Shown here: one piece after another, positions 35,116 to 46,054 of the stretch | Layout: each line of letters starts with the position of its first letter | Numbering within the stretch: the first letter of the stretch is position 1 | From: Rotaria sordida | Taxonomy: Eukaryota; Rotifera; Eurotatoria; Philodinida; Philodinidae | Direction of reading: 5' to 3' | Assembly: GCA_905250125.1 (NCBI GenBank) | Contig: CAJNOL010000370.1 | Span: 1-64,000, forward strand | DNA: 64,000 nucleotides | Position numbers and translations under genes: made by a program | Notes under the pieces: generated by a model | What the model was told of the DNA's origin: nothing | Database searches by the model: none | The model's input: only the letters and a program-made list of their open reading frames with translations

Positions 35116-37430
35116 ATAGTATTTGACAAGGTCGTTGTACATGTGACAACATCCATTGTTGATTTAGAATCTTTTTATTTCAACTTTTCTCCACCCATAT
35201 TGAGTACCAATTGTAGCTTGATCGGTAGTTCAGAATGTTTATTAGTTGTTTGTTGCTTAGGCAGACATTACCTTTTCTATTTATACAGTTGATGCCTTCT
35301 TTTTTTTTTCTATATTTTTCTACAACGTCAAAGGTAGTTGTAGTTTTTTTTTTCATTGACACTCAACGACAAACTTCATCTAGTTTCAACTGAAAATAGG
35401 ATTCTAAACAACAAACGAAAGAGAAAAAAAATCCGACAAAGTCATTTATTTTATGGCTATTCTTTCCAACATTCATTTGTTTTTCAAATATACAATCACT
35501 CAAGTGTCATTGCGTTGAATACTTTGTCTCGTTCATTGTTTACTTTTTCTTTAATTATTTCAGAACGTCTTTTTTCACTATATTTGTAGTGAACATCCTG
35601 ATGATGCGAACGAAACAAGAAGAAAAAAAATACTAAACAGTTGTAATTCGAATCCGAATCAGTATGCAGGACAAGATTAGCCATTGCCATCTTTGTTATT
35701 TCGGTAGGATAATGCTTACTTGAGTAAAAATTACGAATGAGAAAGAATTTATTTTTTACTTTTGAATGTTGGAGTCATATGTGAATAGGGAAGTTTCATT
35801 TACATTCGAACTCGATTGAGACAGGGACTCTAAATCCATGTTTTTTTTCCAATGAGACCAATTTCATCGTGGGGAGGTGTGAGTGAGATTAGCAGAATGA
35901 ATTTATTATCATTGACAATCTTGCTAGAGGGAACTTTAATTTATATTATATCCATTAGAAAGTTTTTTCTTTTCATATGCTAATTCTCGCTCTTCCTTTG
36001 ACTGGTCCGATTCATGAACAAGTAATATTCAATTTTATTTGTTCATACTCGAGATTCGCACAATTTTCATGTGCATCACAATATATTAAGAGATATGTTT
36101 TAATTGAAAACGATAAATATTACCAGAGCAAACTTTGACTATAAATCTCATCTATCAATGATTTCTGTTTCGTATGCATGCGAAAGAGAGTCATATATTT
36201 TTACCTACACTTCAAAAATAATAAAAAGTATCGTTTGTATTTCTTTTAACAAAAATCGACCGTGATATTGAGGCACAAATTCTTGTTTATTCAATGAAAA
36301 ATAATAAGAACTAAACACCATCATTGTAGTGCATACCTCCTAATGTTTCTATGCAAATACAGAATTTTGTTCTGCGAAAAAAAACACCATTGGCCATAAT
36401 GTTGATTGAATGATTCTTTTGGATTTCTTGTGATAATACAACTATGACAAACAAGAAAGATCAACAAAAAAGTACATTAACAATAAACGAGTCAGCAAAA
36501 CAAAAACACGCACAAATGAATTTTTATTATTGTTATTATAAGTTTTTTCTTCCATTCATGTCTCTTTTCTTCCTTTCTTTGTATATGATTGCATATCATC
36601 AAGAGCTTTTTGCTACTATCTGTGTCTATACGTTTATCGAGTTGACATGTTTTTGAATCAATAAAAATGCATTAAATTCAATTCAACTATGATCAAAATC
36701 ATGTTCAAAAGATCGTTAAAATCAAACGAGTGTTCAAGAATCTGTCCTTTAGAGCTTGATATAAATTTACTTTTTTACTTTTTTTGAAGCCTGTTTTGGC
36801 ATAAACGGCGATTCAATGACATTCACATTTTTCTATTCCAGTTTTTATTCAATACATTCTTTAGGCTGAATCAACACCTACACATAGAATGCAATATAGT
36901 TAGTTCCTAATTCGAAATTGGCTGTACTAATCTTTCAATCCACCATAGACATAGGTGGATCTTAGATCATGTATTGTAACTGATCAGTTTAAGAATGGCC
37001 TGAATCAATGTTCATCCAAAATGAGATCCTAGATTGGTCTAGGCCGATCTAAGATTGGACGCTAACATATATGTCAATCCAACATCAAAAATAGTTCACA
37101 TTCAACATATGTTATAGCAAATATAAATCCATTTACCAATAAACTTTTACAAGAACTATAAGCATTCCTATAAATATTTATCGTTTGTTTTCTTTATTAT
37201 ACAGTTCATTTATCTCACGTCAGAGAAATAAATATGAATATAGTTAAGGTTTGAAAAAAGAATGTCGATATTTCTCTTTCTTACAGACTTTGCTTCTTTT
37301 TTAATAATATTCAAAAATAAATGTGGAAATCTCGGATTTAAATCTGAGAGTTATGTGTACGTCAAAAAGTGAATGAGACAAATCGGTCATCCTACAATGT
37401 GTGGATATAAAAATTAGCCTGGCAAATCCT
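35116..37430. other. Intergenic region, no feature seen
   Basis: About 2.3 kb, AT-rich. Short open frames have no family features. Near 36945-37065, GGATCTTAGATCATG and GATCCTAGATTGG/CCGATCTAAGATTGG recur in both orientations, suggesting an old inverted repeat. Confidence 0.35.
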
Positions 37431-37439
37431 TTCTATAAA

Positions 37440-37610
37440 CACTTGAATTCTATTGGCTACTGATCAACCAATAGGATTTCGGAGTGAATACAGCTCACAT
37501 TTGGACTCTTCGCCTTGAGTTATCCTAAAAAACTCGTTTTTCCTATAACTTGATTTCTATTGATCAGTGCTCAACCAATGGGACTTCGAGTCAAGTGGAT
37601 TACAGGTTCG
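37440..37610. repeat. Two direct copies of a hairpin-forming unit
   Basis: CACTTGAATTCTATTGGCTA ... CAACCAATAGGATTTCGGAG and, about 110 bp later, AACTTGATTTCTATTGATCA ... CAACCAATGGGACTTCGAG. Each copy has CTATTG and CCAATAG arms around a TGATCA-like loop. Confidence 0.55.
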
Positions 37611-37784
37611 AGTTCTCCATCCCAGAAAATCTCGAAGTATTATGTCTGTGATCGGAAGATAGAGCTCTAATTGTGGATCGATTAGAGGACAGACAAAAAC
37701 AGAACCGATTTCCGTTTGTTTATCTTTGCAATAGGTGAGCTAGCCTTCTTGTTTCTTTATGTTTTATATACCATTTTGTAGCTC

Positions 37785-38103
37785 TTGAAATTCTCTATCG
37801 AATGGTGTATAATAGTTGGGGTTTTCTTTGACTATGATAGGGAAAGTGTTTTACGAAAGCGGGGATGGGTCGATTTTCCTATAGGAAGCCACAGGGAAAA
37901 AATGAGTCTTTTTGGCAATAACTCAGGAACGGCTCGGCCAATTCTTCTCATCTTCTTCTCTCGACCGAGATATTGTTGAGACTAAACTGTGTAGAAAATT
38001 TCATCGCGATCGAACTCTCCTTTCAAAAGTTATCGTGTAAACGGCTGGCCGGACGGACGGACACACTGACCGATTCTAGAGTGTACTCACTTTTTGAGTA
38101 CAC
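37785..38103 (+). repeat. GC-richer dispersed-repeat-like block ending in a perfect hairpin
   Basis: Composition departs from the surroundings: AACTCAGGAACGGCTCGGCC, TCATCGCGATCGAACTC, GGCTGGCCGGACGGACGGAC. It closes with the perfect hairpin GTGTACTCA (38081-38089), a 5-nt loop and TGAGTACAC (38095-38103). Similar GGACGGACGG-containing sequences are common invertebrate repeats. No coding was recognised. Confidence 0.45.
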
Positions 38104-39086
38104 AAAAACAGATTGTAATACACAGAACACTGCCGAAGAACAAGAAACAAGCAAACAAAAAAAAGATTGGAGAAAAAAAAGCACCAAATAATTTTATCTA
38201 ACTTGTGACTTTTGCCGATGTAATAATCATTAATGAAACATTACCTCTCGTTTTAACATTTCTTAATGAAAATGGTTGTTGTCGATTATTCTCATTTTTA
38301 TTACCTGTTGTTGTTAATCTACATTTCGAATTATTACGATGATGGTTTGATGAAACTAAAACTGATTTTTGATAATTTAATAATGGAAACATTTGTGCAT
38401 GTTGTTCTGATGCATTTTTTGCAGCAGCCATTTCAGCATCATGAATTGATCGTCCAACACTAACAGATAAACGTTGCTTACGAAAAAAAGACCAACTTCA
38501 TATTGAACATTATTTGATGATCCAACAGATTTTAAAACTCGATATTCAGGTAATGGTGGATTACGATCATTTGGATCACGTAATGCTAAACAACAATGTT
38601 ATAAATTTGATTTCGGATCATTTCCATGCTGTGTTAATATAAAATCTTGTAAACGTGGAAATATAGTTGTACGATAAAATGCATAAATTGATTCTAAATC
38701 TTGATCAATAAATAAAGCAGCTATCAATGCTTCAAATACATCTGCTTTAGCTTTTAAAGATTTTTCAATTAATTTTGATGTTGTTATACGAAGTTGTTCA
38801 CGAACATAATCTACATATACTTGCATACCTAATTTGTCATAGATTATAACTTGTATTGGATTAGAAACAGTACATGAACGAAGTAATGATAAATGTCCTT
38901 CATGATGTTCGAAAAAATAACGATATAAATAATCACTTACAACAAAATTCAGTACAGTATCACCTAAATTAGATACAATGTTAGATTTATTATAGATTTA
39001 AAGCAATCATATGTACATCAAATTGAAAATTTCGATTTGCTTCATATTGTAATTAGTAAGATGTGTACAAATATATAGATTGAAAG

Positions 39087-39290
39087 TTCAAATACTGAGG
39101 GCATATCAAAGTGCTGTATATATTTCCCCGATATTCCATCATTCTTCAACTCATATTATGTACTATGATCACATATAGAAAGAAAGTTTCTACGACCTCT
39201 CTACACAGTATTGAAGTGCCTTCATCACTACCTTTGATATGTCCTAAATAGAATTTCAATAAATGATCAAAGTTACGTTTTATCAGGAAG
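39087..39290. repeat. Inverted-repeat element in the DROSHA pseudogene intron
   Basis: GGGCATATCAAAGTGCTGTA at 39099 and the mirror CCTTTGATATGTCC at about 39232. A related sequence (GGACATACCAAAAGTAATGATGGAGGCACTTC, written here as key blocks) lies in PDK intron 6 near 3028-3160. Confidence 0.5.
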
Positions 39291-39589
39291 ATATTGAGAT
39301 CAACACTGTATGTATTGAATAATAGCTATACACTCAATGGATTAAAAAAGTCAACATAGTTTAATTATAGGTTTTCACTTGTATAGGTATAATGATGACG
39401 AATATGTCTCAAAACACAGAATGAAAATATCTCGAAAAAAGTCAGTCTATATAAAATTGTAGTCCAAGACAGATTCATCTGAACACACTTCTTATTCATT
39501 ACTTTACAATATCATTTCTTATGTATTTATCTATAATAGTTCATAAAATTTTCTATTCTATTAAGATAGAGAGATACAGATGGTAACAC

Positions 39590-39732
39590 TAGGGATGTGT
39601 AGTTTCACTATACTGACCACCAAATGTCGCCAAAGTAATGTAGTTAGTGTGTATTGACATCAGTGTCCTAGTGGACCTTATGTTGATGACGACTCAATGT
39701 TCAGTATTTACACTGATACTACGCATCTCCAG
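39590..39732. repeat. Small inverted-repeat element in the DROSHA pseudogene intron
   Basis: GGGATGTGTAGTTTCACTAT at 39592 and its approximate mirror CACTGATACTACGCATCTCC at 39711-39730. About 140 bp, MITE-like, no coding. Confidence 0.5.
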
Positions 39733-40608
39733 GTAACATGATTATTAAATTTTAAAATTATAAATAAATATTTTTCCAATATTGAAAATTTCATATAAAA
39801 TTTGTTCTATCCTACCAAGAAATTCTAATCTTTCATTTTCTTCAATAGTTAAATCATTTTGTGGTATTGATCGTGTACAAAAAGCTTATGCTAACATTCG
39901 AATATGTCGAAATTCTACTCCAATATCTTGTTCAAATTTAGTTAATTGTTTTAATAAAAGTACTTGTTCAATTAAATGACGATCACTATTTGGATATTGA
40001 ACTTTTAATGGATATTCTTGTAAATTATTCCATAAATTCGTTAACTGTTTATCTTGATAAAAAAGAATTTTCGATAAAATTTTATCAACAATAGCCTAAA
40101 AGACAAAGCAAAAATCATTTGTTTTTTTTTCGTAAATAAACTTTTTTTCATCAATCCACCATCGAGATAAATTGCATCCACTAATGCTTCAAATGAATTT
40201 GCTAACGCATAATTAAGTGCAGAATGTGAACATAAATCTGGTCCATGATTATAAATAATAAAATGTTGTAAGCAAAGATTTCGTGCTAATGATGTAAAAA
40301 AATGATTTTGAATTAATCCAACACGAAATGTTGATAAACGACCTTCATCAAATTGTGGAAATAAAAAAAATAAATGTATTGATACAAAAAATTCTAATAA
40401 AGCTTCATCTAAATATATTTTAAGAAAATTTATAAACAAAAAAAAATAAATCTTTTTCTTTTTTTTCTCATCAAGAAATTCCAATCGTTCATAATTTGTT
40501 ATTTCTGATATATGTTCACATGTTTTAGCTTTTTTAGCCATTATTTTAAATAATGTTGATACACCTTGTTTAGTTATTGGTCGAAATAATTGTTTTCGAT
40601 GGTGTGCT

Positions 40609-40800
40609 GGAAAAATGTCGAAAGGAAAAATGTCGAAAGAGAAAAATGTCGAAAAAAATGGGGGAAAAATGTCGAAAGGAAAAATATCGAAGGGGAAAAA
40701 TATCGAAAAGGAAAAATGTCGAAAGGGAAAAATGCTGAAAGAAAAAATGTCGAAAAGTAAATATTGAAGTGGAAGAATACTGAAACAGAAAAATATCGAA
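40609..40800. repeat. 16-bp satellite abutting the truncated DROSHA end
   Basis: Tandem units of GGAAAAATGTCGAAAG with small length changes (GAAAAATATCGAAAGG, GAAAAATGCTGAAAG), about 12 copies. It starts exactly where Drosha homology stops. Confidence 0.85.
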
Positions 40801-40975
40801 AAAAATAATGTCTTCAGTGGATGGTGACTCTAATCACGTCTAGGTCATTTTTACTTTCCTTATAATTCTACTAGTATAGAAGTTTAACCAGTAGTAATTG
40901 TAATGACTAATACCTAATATAAATTAAATAAAGGAGTTGAACGAAGAACTATTATATAAATAAAATTCTATTGTC

Positions 40976-42629
40976 ATGTCTGAAGCTGCTGTATCTTCAG
41001 TTGAAGTTACTCGACCAAAATCTCCAACTATTTCATTTATAAATTCAAATAAAGGAAAACCTTTACTCGTAGCAAATAACTATGTTTTCAAATTGAATAA
41101 AACAACAACTACTACTAAATATTGGATATGTACACTTAATGGATGTTCAGCTAAATTACATACAGATTTAAATAGTCAATTGATTAAAACGATTGGTGAT
41201 CATAATCATCTTCCAGAAAAAGAAAAACTTGAAGTTCGTGAATTTCGTGAAAAAGTCAAACAACGAGCAATAAATGAAACAACACCAATTCCACGTATAT
41301 ATGATGAAGAATGTGCAAAAGCAATGTTGTCAGATGCTGCAATAGCTGTATTACCAAGTGAACGTGAAATGAGTATGCAAATATTATTTTTTTAGGTTTA
41401 AGTCCACTTGACGATTTTTTTTCATACTTTGAAGATAGTGGAATTAACAAAGCACGCCGGGCTATTACACCTACAATCCCAACGACACAATTATTTGATA
41501 TTCCTGATGCTTATTCGAAAATATTGCAGAAAAATGATTTTTTGATTGTTGACAAGATGATAACAAGACGACAACGAATACTTTTGTTTTCATCAAATGA
41601 ACAAATGAAAATGCTTTTCACTGCTGAAACAATACTAATGGATGGAACTTTTTCTACTTGTCCGAACATGTTCGATCAAGTGTACACCATTCATGCAATA
41701 AAATACGATCAATGTGAGTAAAGAGCATAATTCTAGATCATATAACTTTATCTAATTATGTTGCCATTTAGCATTTCCCTGTGTTTTTGGTTTATTACGT
41801 AATCGACAGAAAAGTACATATCATTTCATGTTCAATGAATTGAAATCAATCGCTTTACAAATGCAATTGAATTTTGCACCAAAAACAATCATGAGCGATT
41901 TTGAACCAGGACTACTGGCTGTAGTTTCAACTGAAGTGAGCTTTTTATATTTCTCGAGAGTAATTTACAGATTTTTGTTTTTAATAGTTTGCTACAGCAA
42001 CACACTCATCTTGCTATTTCCACTTCACTCAAGCCATATATCGAGCAATACAACGCGTTGGTTTATCAACATCCTATAATGATGATGATGATGTTAAACA
42101 ATATTGTCGAAAATTGATGGCTCTCCCATTGCTACCAGAAGCTATTATTGAAGATACTTATGATGAATTAATTGTAACAATGCCAAAACAATTGAAGGAC
42201 ACACTAAATGATTTATTAGAATATTTTTAACAGCAATAGTATGTCAAAGTTCCTATTTCTCAATGGTGTGTACATGGTCTTCACACAAGGACCAATAATA
42301 ATGCTGAAGGTGAACTTTTTCTTTTATTTAACTCGAAATATCATTTTCTTATGTTTAATATAGCATTTCATAGTCGTTTTAATCGTCGAGTACAAGTTAA
42401 TCATCCAAATATTTGGCCATTCATAAAAATTTTGCAAGGAGAAGAAAATCGTTTTCATCATATGTATGTTCAGTTTAGTGCAGGTTTAGGCATTAGACCA
42501 AAACAAGCTAAAACAATTGCTATTCAACGTCGTATAGATAATCTTGGCCAACGATATTATGATGGTGCTATAAGTGCTATGGAATACTTAGACGGTTTAT
42601 CATTTACAGTTGCTAAACAGAAAAAATGA
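40976..42629 (+). pseudogene. FLYWCH zinc finger plus MULE transposase-like gene with two in-frame stops
   Basis: Exons 40976-41372, 41396-41713, 41772-41935, 41988-42309 and 42364-42629; phases are consistent. The N-terminus carries a FLYWCH finger: YWICTLNGCSAKLHTD ... GDHNH (W, C-x4-C, H-x-H). A MULE DDE domain follows: ETILMDGTFSTCPNMFDQVY (first D), TIMSDFEPGLLAV (second D), SSCYFHFTQAIYRAIQ, and after the stops TRTNNNAEAFHSRFNRRVQ (candidate E). Stops TAA 42228-42230 and TAG 42237-42239 interrupt the frame between the second D and the NNNAE motif. Such genes are widespread in rotifers and other animals, either as transposons or domesticated. Terminal repeats were not found. The stops mean a dead copy, unless a base error is involved. 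Confidence 0.78.
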
Positions 42630-42790
42630 CAAATCGATTTTTTTTTTCATTATCTATATTTGGTCTCTCTTAGAACGTTAACGTTAACTCATATAATAAA
42701 ACATGTTCTTCATTATTCACAACTGTATAAAACATTTATCATCCATTTTTCATGTCGATATTATTTTTTCGACATTTTTCCACTTCGATA

Positions 42791-42890
42791 NNNNNNNNNN
42801 NNNNNNNNNNNNNNNNNNNNNNNNNNNNNNNNNNNNNNNNNNNNNNNNNNNNNNNNNNNNNNNNNNNNNNNNNNNNNNNNNNNNNNNNNN
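42791..42890. other. Assembly gap (100 N)
   Basis: Exactly 100 N, a conventional scaffolding gap, immediately left of the TGTGGG/CCCACA block. Sequence on its two sides may not be truly adjacent. Confidence 0.99.
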
Positions 42891-43142
42891 GTGGGTGTGG
42901 GTGGGTGTGGATGTGGGTGTGGGTGTACAGAATACCAGTATCCACATCCACCCTCACCCACACCCACACCCACACCCACACCCACACCCACACACCCACA
43001 CTCCACCCACCCACACACCCACACCCACACACCCACACCCACACCCACACACCCACACACCCACACCCACACCCACCCACACCCACACCCACCCACACCC
43101 ACACCCACACCCACACCCACACCCCACACCCACCCCCACCCA
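42891..43142. repeat. Interstitial TGTGGG/CCCACA array, head-to-head (block 2)
   Basis: Starts in G-rich GTGGGTGTGGGTGGGTGTGG up to about 42929, passes a 17-bp spacer (ACAGAATACCAGTAT), then about 195 bases of C-rich (ACCCAC)n on the plus strand. The unit equals TGTGGG on the other strand, which I recall as the bdelloid telomeric repeat. The open frames here (HPHPHT, VGVGCG) are artefacts of the array. Confidence 0.9.
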
Positions 43143-43390
43143 TAAATGAACAAGAAAGCAAACATGAAAATAGTTTCACCGATGAAGTTTATTTCTTTTT
43201 TTAACTAACATTTAAAATAAAAACATTTACTTTTTCTACGTAATTAATCTAATTACTTATTCATTCTATGGTACATTGTTTATCGTGACTTATGTAAATC
43301 GTCAATTACCAATTATGAATTGTTTGATTCATGATATTTGTATGAAGTAAGAAAGGATTTTCTTCATTATTAATTTTATTTAAAAATATT

Positions 43391-43740
43391 TTGTTTAAAG
43401 TTACTCATCACAAGATGCTGTTTGTATGACAGCATGGAATTTAATGAAATACATTGATTTACTTGTTCTACAATAGATACAAGTTGAGTTTTTGATCTAA
43501 ATTGGAGATCATGCAGAAGAAAGATGAAACTAAATATTTTAGGTAGCATATGAGATGATATTTCTTTGTGGATGAACAGAGAAGTTGGTCTAGGTGAAGA
43601 TTTTGTGGCAATTGGTACATCACAAATGAATTTATTTGGTATTCAACAACGTATTATGCATATTCAAGATCCAATTGTTTCAATCTTTGTTTATCAAAAC
43701 AATTTTTGGATCATTCATCACTCAACATACGGTTTTATTT
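43391..43740 (+). pseudogene. Unidentified coding-like fragment
   Basis: Two stretches have coding-like codon use: SSQDAVCMTAWNLMKYIDLL at about 43402-43470, then a TAG, and GLGEDFVAIGTSQMNLFGIQ with QRIMHIQDPIVSIFVYQ at about 43585-43700. They are separated by stops and no clean splice sites join them. No family recognised. It could be remains of a gene cut by the nearby gap/array. Confidence 0.3.
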
Positions 43741-44270
43741 TTTATCTAAAAAATTTATTTTTATTGTATTTTGTTCAGAACTTTCAAAAGAACAAGCTGT
43801 ATTATACATACTATTGGATATATAAAATGATTATTATTTAACAAGCTCATTATTATCAATACCAAAGACAAAATTAATTTGAAAGTGATTGGTTTCATTT
43901 CTCTTTTGTTTTTAATTGAAATTTTCGTTTATTTAGTTTCTCTGGTAGTGAAAAATGTTTTTATTTAAAAAAATCTGTTCATTCATGCATTCATGTGTGT
44001 TTAGAGATACAAAAGGAAAAGATTTTGAACGAATATTAATTTTTAATTTCAAAGAAGAAATTTGTTCTCTTTCCTATTTTATTTCAAAGATAATTTTAGT
44101 TTTGGATTGATTAGACTAGAAAAAATTAGTTTAACATATTATTCGCTATTAAAAATGAGTGGTTTTGATGGAACTTTCAATTACGTGTTATTGAACTTTT
44201 TAATCAATGATTTCTCTTTCATTAGCTTCATATTTTCATAAAGTTTAGAAAAAAAAAACTTTTGTTTCAC
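43741..44270. other. Intergenic, no feature seen
   Basis: AT-rich stretch before the PI31-like gene. Confidence 0.4.
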
Positions 44271-44282
44271 ATTTCAGATATT

Positions 44283-46006
44283 ATGTCTAAATTTCCCGGT
44301 CTTGAATTAATACATACACATTATCAAGATGTTTATAAAAATGATGATTGGAAATATTTAATAAATGTGTTCCATTATGTCATGTGGGAATATAACTTCT
44401 TGGTTGTCGGTGAAAATGGTCCAAATGATGTATGAGATTAATTTAATATTTTTAAACTAGTTGTTTTTTTTTTAGTTATCAAAATGGTTCGTATACAAAG
44501 TAAATGATGATGGCGAACTTATTATTAAATATAAAAATAATGATATTGTTCTGTTATGTACAATCCACAAAGGTGATGATGGTAATATGATAATCAACAT
44601 TGAAGTAAGAACGTCTTTTACAAAATATACATAGGTCACTCCAAAAGTTTTTCGTACTGTTCATTTAAAAGGTTTTATTAAGAACTAGTTATACCACTGT
44701 AAGGCCCAGACATATTTACGATTATGTACAAAATTTCAGACTTCTAAGTCTTGTGGTTTGTCGAAATCCATCATTTCTTTTATACTAGTGAGGCAGGTCA
44801 AATAGTCGAGTTTTGTATATCAGTTTTCAATCCCTTAATAAGTTGTATTGAAAAAAATAAAACACATCACAAGATGCAACATGTAATGCTCTACAATTTA
44901 AATAAGACCGTTTTTTTTTATTATTGCACGTTTTGCTTTTAAAATGGACAAAATTTTGACCTATCGTATTCCTGCTTTAGAACAATTATATATATATATA
45001 TATATATATATATTTTTTTTGGTGCAAAATGACATCGTTTTTATTTATTTTATCTTTTGACCGCCTAATATGTTTTCATAAATAAAAACAAAATATGACG
45101 AAAGATGCAGCATGAAACGCTATACAATCTGTATAGACTATAAAATGATGAAATAAGAAACAAGGAATTTCTTATTCGTGTTATCTTTTAGCATCATCGA
45201 CATTTGATCGCTGAGAATGTTGTCCATTTTGAAAGCAAAATATGCAACTACAAAAAAAAGCGATCTTATATAAATTCTAGAGCTTTTCACGCTGCATCTT
45301 GTGATGCATTTTGTTTTTATAATACAACTCGTTAAAGGATTGAAAACTGTTATACAAAACGCATTCATTCAACCAATTATGTGTTAGATTGGAAATCGCG
45401 TGTACCTACTACAAAAGAAATGATAGATTACAACAAAGCACAAGACTGAGACGTCTGAAATTTTGCACATAATCCTAAATATATCCGAACATTATAGCAG
45501 TATAGTTAGTTCTTACTTAAGTCTTTGAAGAGAGTTGAGGGAAAAAACTTTTGGAATGACCCTTGTATTTAACTGTTCTATTTATTAGTTTAGAAAAATG
45601 GCAAATATGCTGATTTAATTAAAACAAATATTCAAGATTATGCAAGAAAAAAAGGATATGTTTTTTTGAAATTCAAGAGACTTCTTTAAAAAAGATAGTC
45701 TTATTTTTTTTTTAGTAATCTTGTACATATTTCAATGTTGGTGGCAAGCTTCAAACAACATATTATTTCATTAATTAATGTTCAACCTGGTGCTCAACAT
45801 GCTCAAGCTCAAACATTAAATAGTAATACTGGTAAAATTAAATTTAATATAAAGATTTCATTAAATTTATTTTATAATTTTAGGTGATAAAGGTGTTGGT
45901 AATTCTGAAAATCATACGTGAGTATTTTTTTTTTGTGATTAAACTTAGTGAATATCGGTTTTTTGTTTTTTCTAGTGATCCAACTACTAAAACACGTGCA
46001 TTATGA
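44283..46006 (+). CDS. PI31-like (proteasome inhibitor PSMF1 N-domain) protein, tentative, one frame problem
   Basis: Exons 44283-44429, 44476-44604, 45594-45659, 45716-45831, 45884-45917 and 45976-46006 (TGA). Residues 1-114 resemble the PI31/FBXO7 'FP' domain: LINVFHYVMWEYNFLVVGEN ('HYxxxxxxFxxxG'), WFVYKVNDDGELIIKYKNND, ILLC-type strand and a final helix-like NGKYADLIKTNIQDYARKKG. The tail is short and Gln/Asn-rich (NVQPGAQHAQAQT). PI31 acts as a proteasome adaptor. An acceptor CATTTCAG sits 5 bases before the ATG. Oddities: intron 2 holds a foldback element, and exons 3 and 4 do not match in phase (exon 3 ends phase 0, exon 4 needs phase 2), so there is a one-base change near the A-run at 45647-45653 or a different junction. 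Reading through exon 3 instead would stop at 45689. Confidence 0.5.
44632..45563. mobile_element. Long-inverted-repeat mariner-type element in an intron of the PI31-like gene
   Basis: Left end GGTCACTCCAAAAGTTTTTC (after TA) and right end GAAAAAACTTTTGGAATGAC, resembling Tc1/mariner ends. Arms extend inward: ATCAGTTTTCAATCCCTTAA with CACATCACAAGATGC near 44818-44880 is mirrored at about 45290-45350. A (TA)n run lies at 44989-45012. No transposase frame. Confidence 0.62.
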
Positions 46007-46054
46007 AACTTGTCCTTAGTTTTTTAAAACTTCATTTCTTTTATACTTATCCAT

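Larger units (their letters stand above)
38198..40608 (-). pseudogene. DROSHA: DROSHA (class II ribonuclease III) pseudogene, 5'-truncated
   Basis: Drosha crops primary microRNAs in the nucleus with DGCR8. Minus-strand exons: 40608-40472 (HHRKQLFRPITKQGVSTLFK ... NYERLEFL), 40408-40142 (DEALLEFFVSIHLFFLFP ... HGPDLCSHSALNYALANSFE, RNase IIIa), 40095-39816 (EENERLEFLG, start of IIIb) and 38962-about 38198 (GDTVLNF, EGHLSLLRS, FEALIAALFIDQDLES, FPRLQDFILTQHGNDPKS, dsRBD, SIHDAEMAAAKNA). Defects: TAA at 39886-39888 where vertebrate Drosha has the Arg of 'LLARAF'; TAA at 38599-38601 after GNDPKSNL; a one-base loss in the T-run near 38483-38489 in the dsRBD; no GT donor after NYERLEFL, with the following Gly of the LGD motif missing; a phase mismatch at the 40142/40095 junction. 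Homology ends abruptly at a satellite, and the N-terminal half is absent. Confidence 0.85.

Noticed and set aside
38081..38103. Helitron 3' end (hairpin near a CTRR terminus)
   Set aside because: The hairpin is perfect but no CTRR follows at the right distance and no TC start was found.
42660..43204. Several long open frames of HPHPHT/GVGVGC composition
   Set aside because: They translate the TGTGGG array and the N gap in all frames; not genes.
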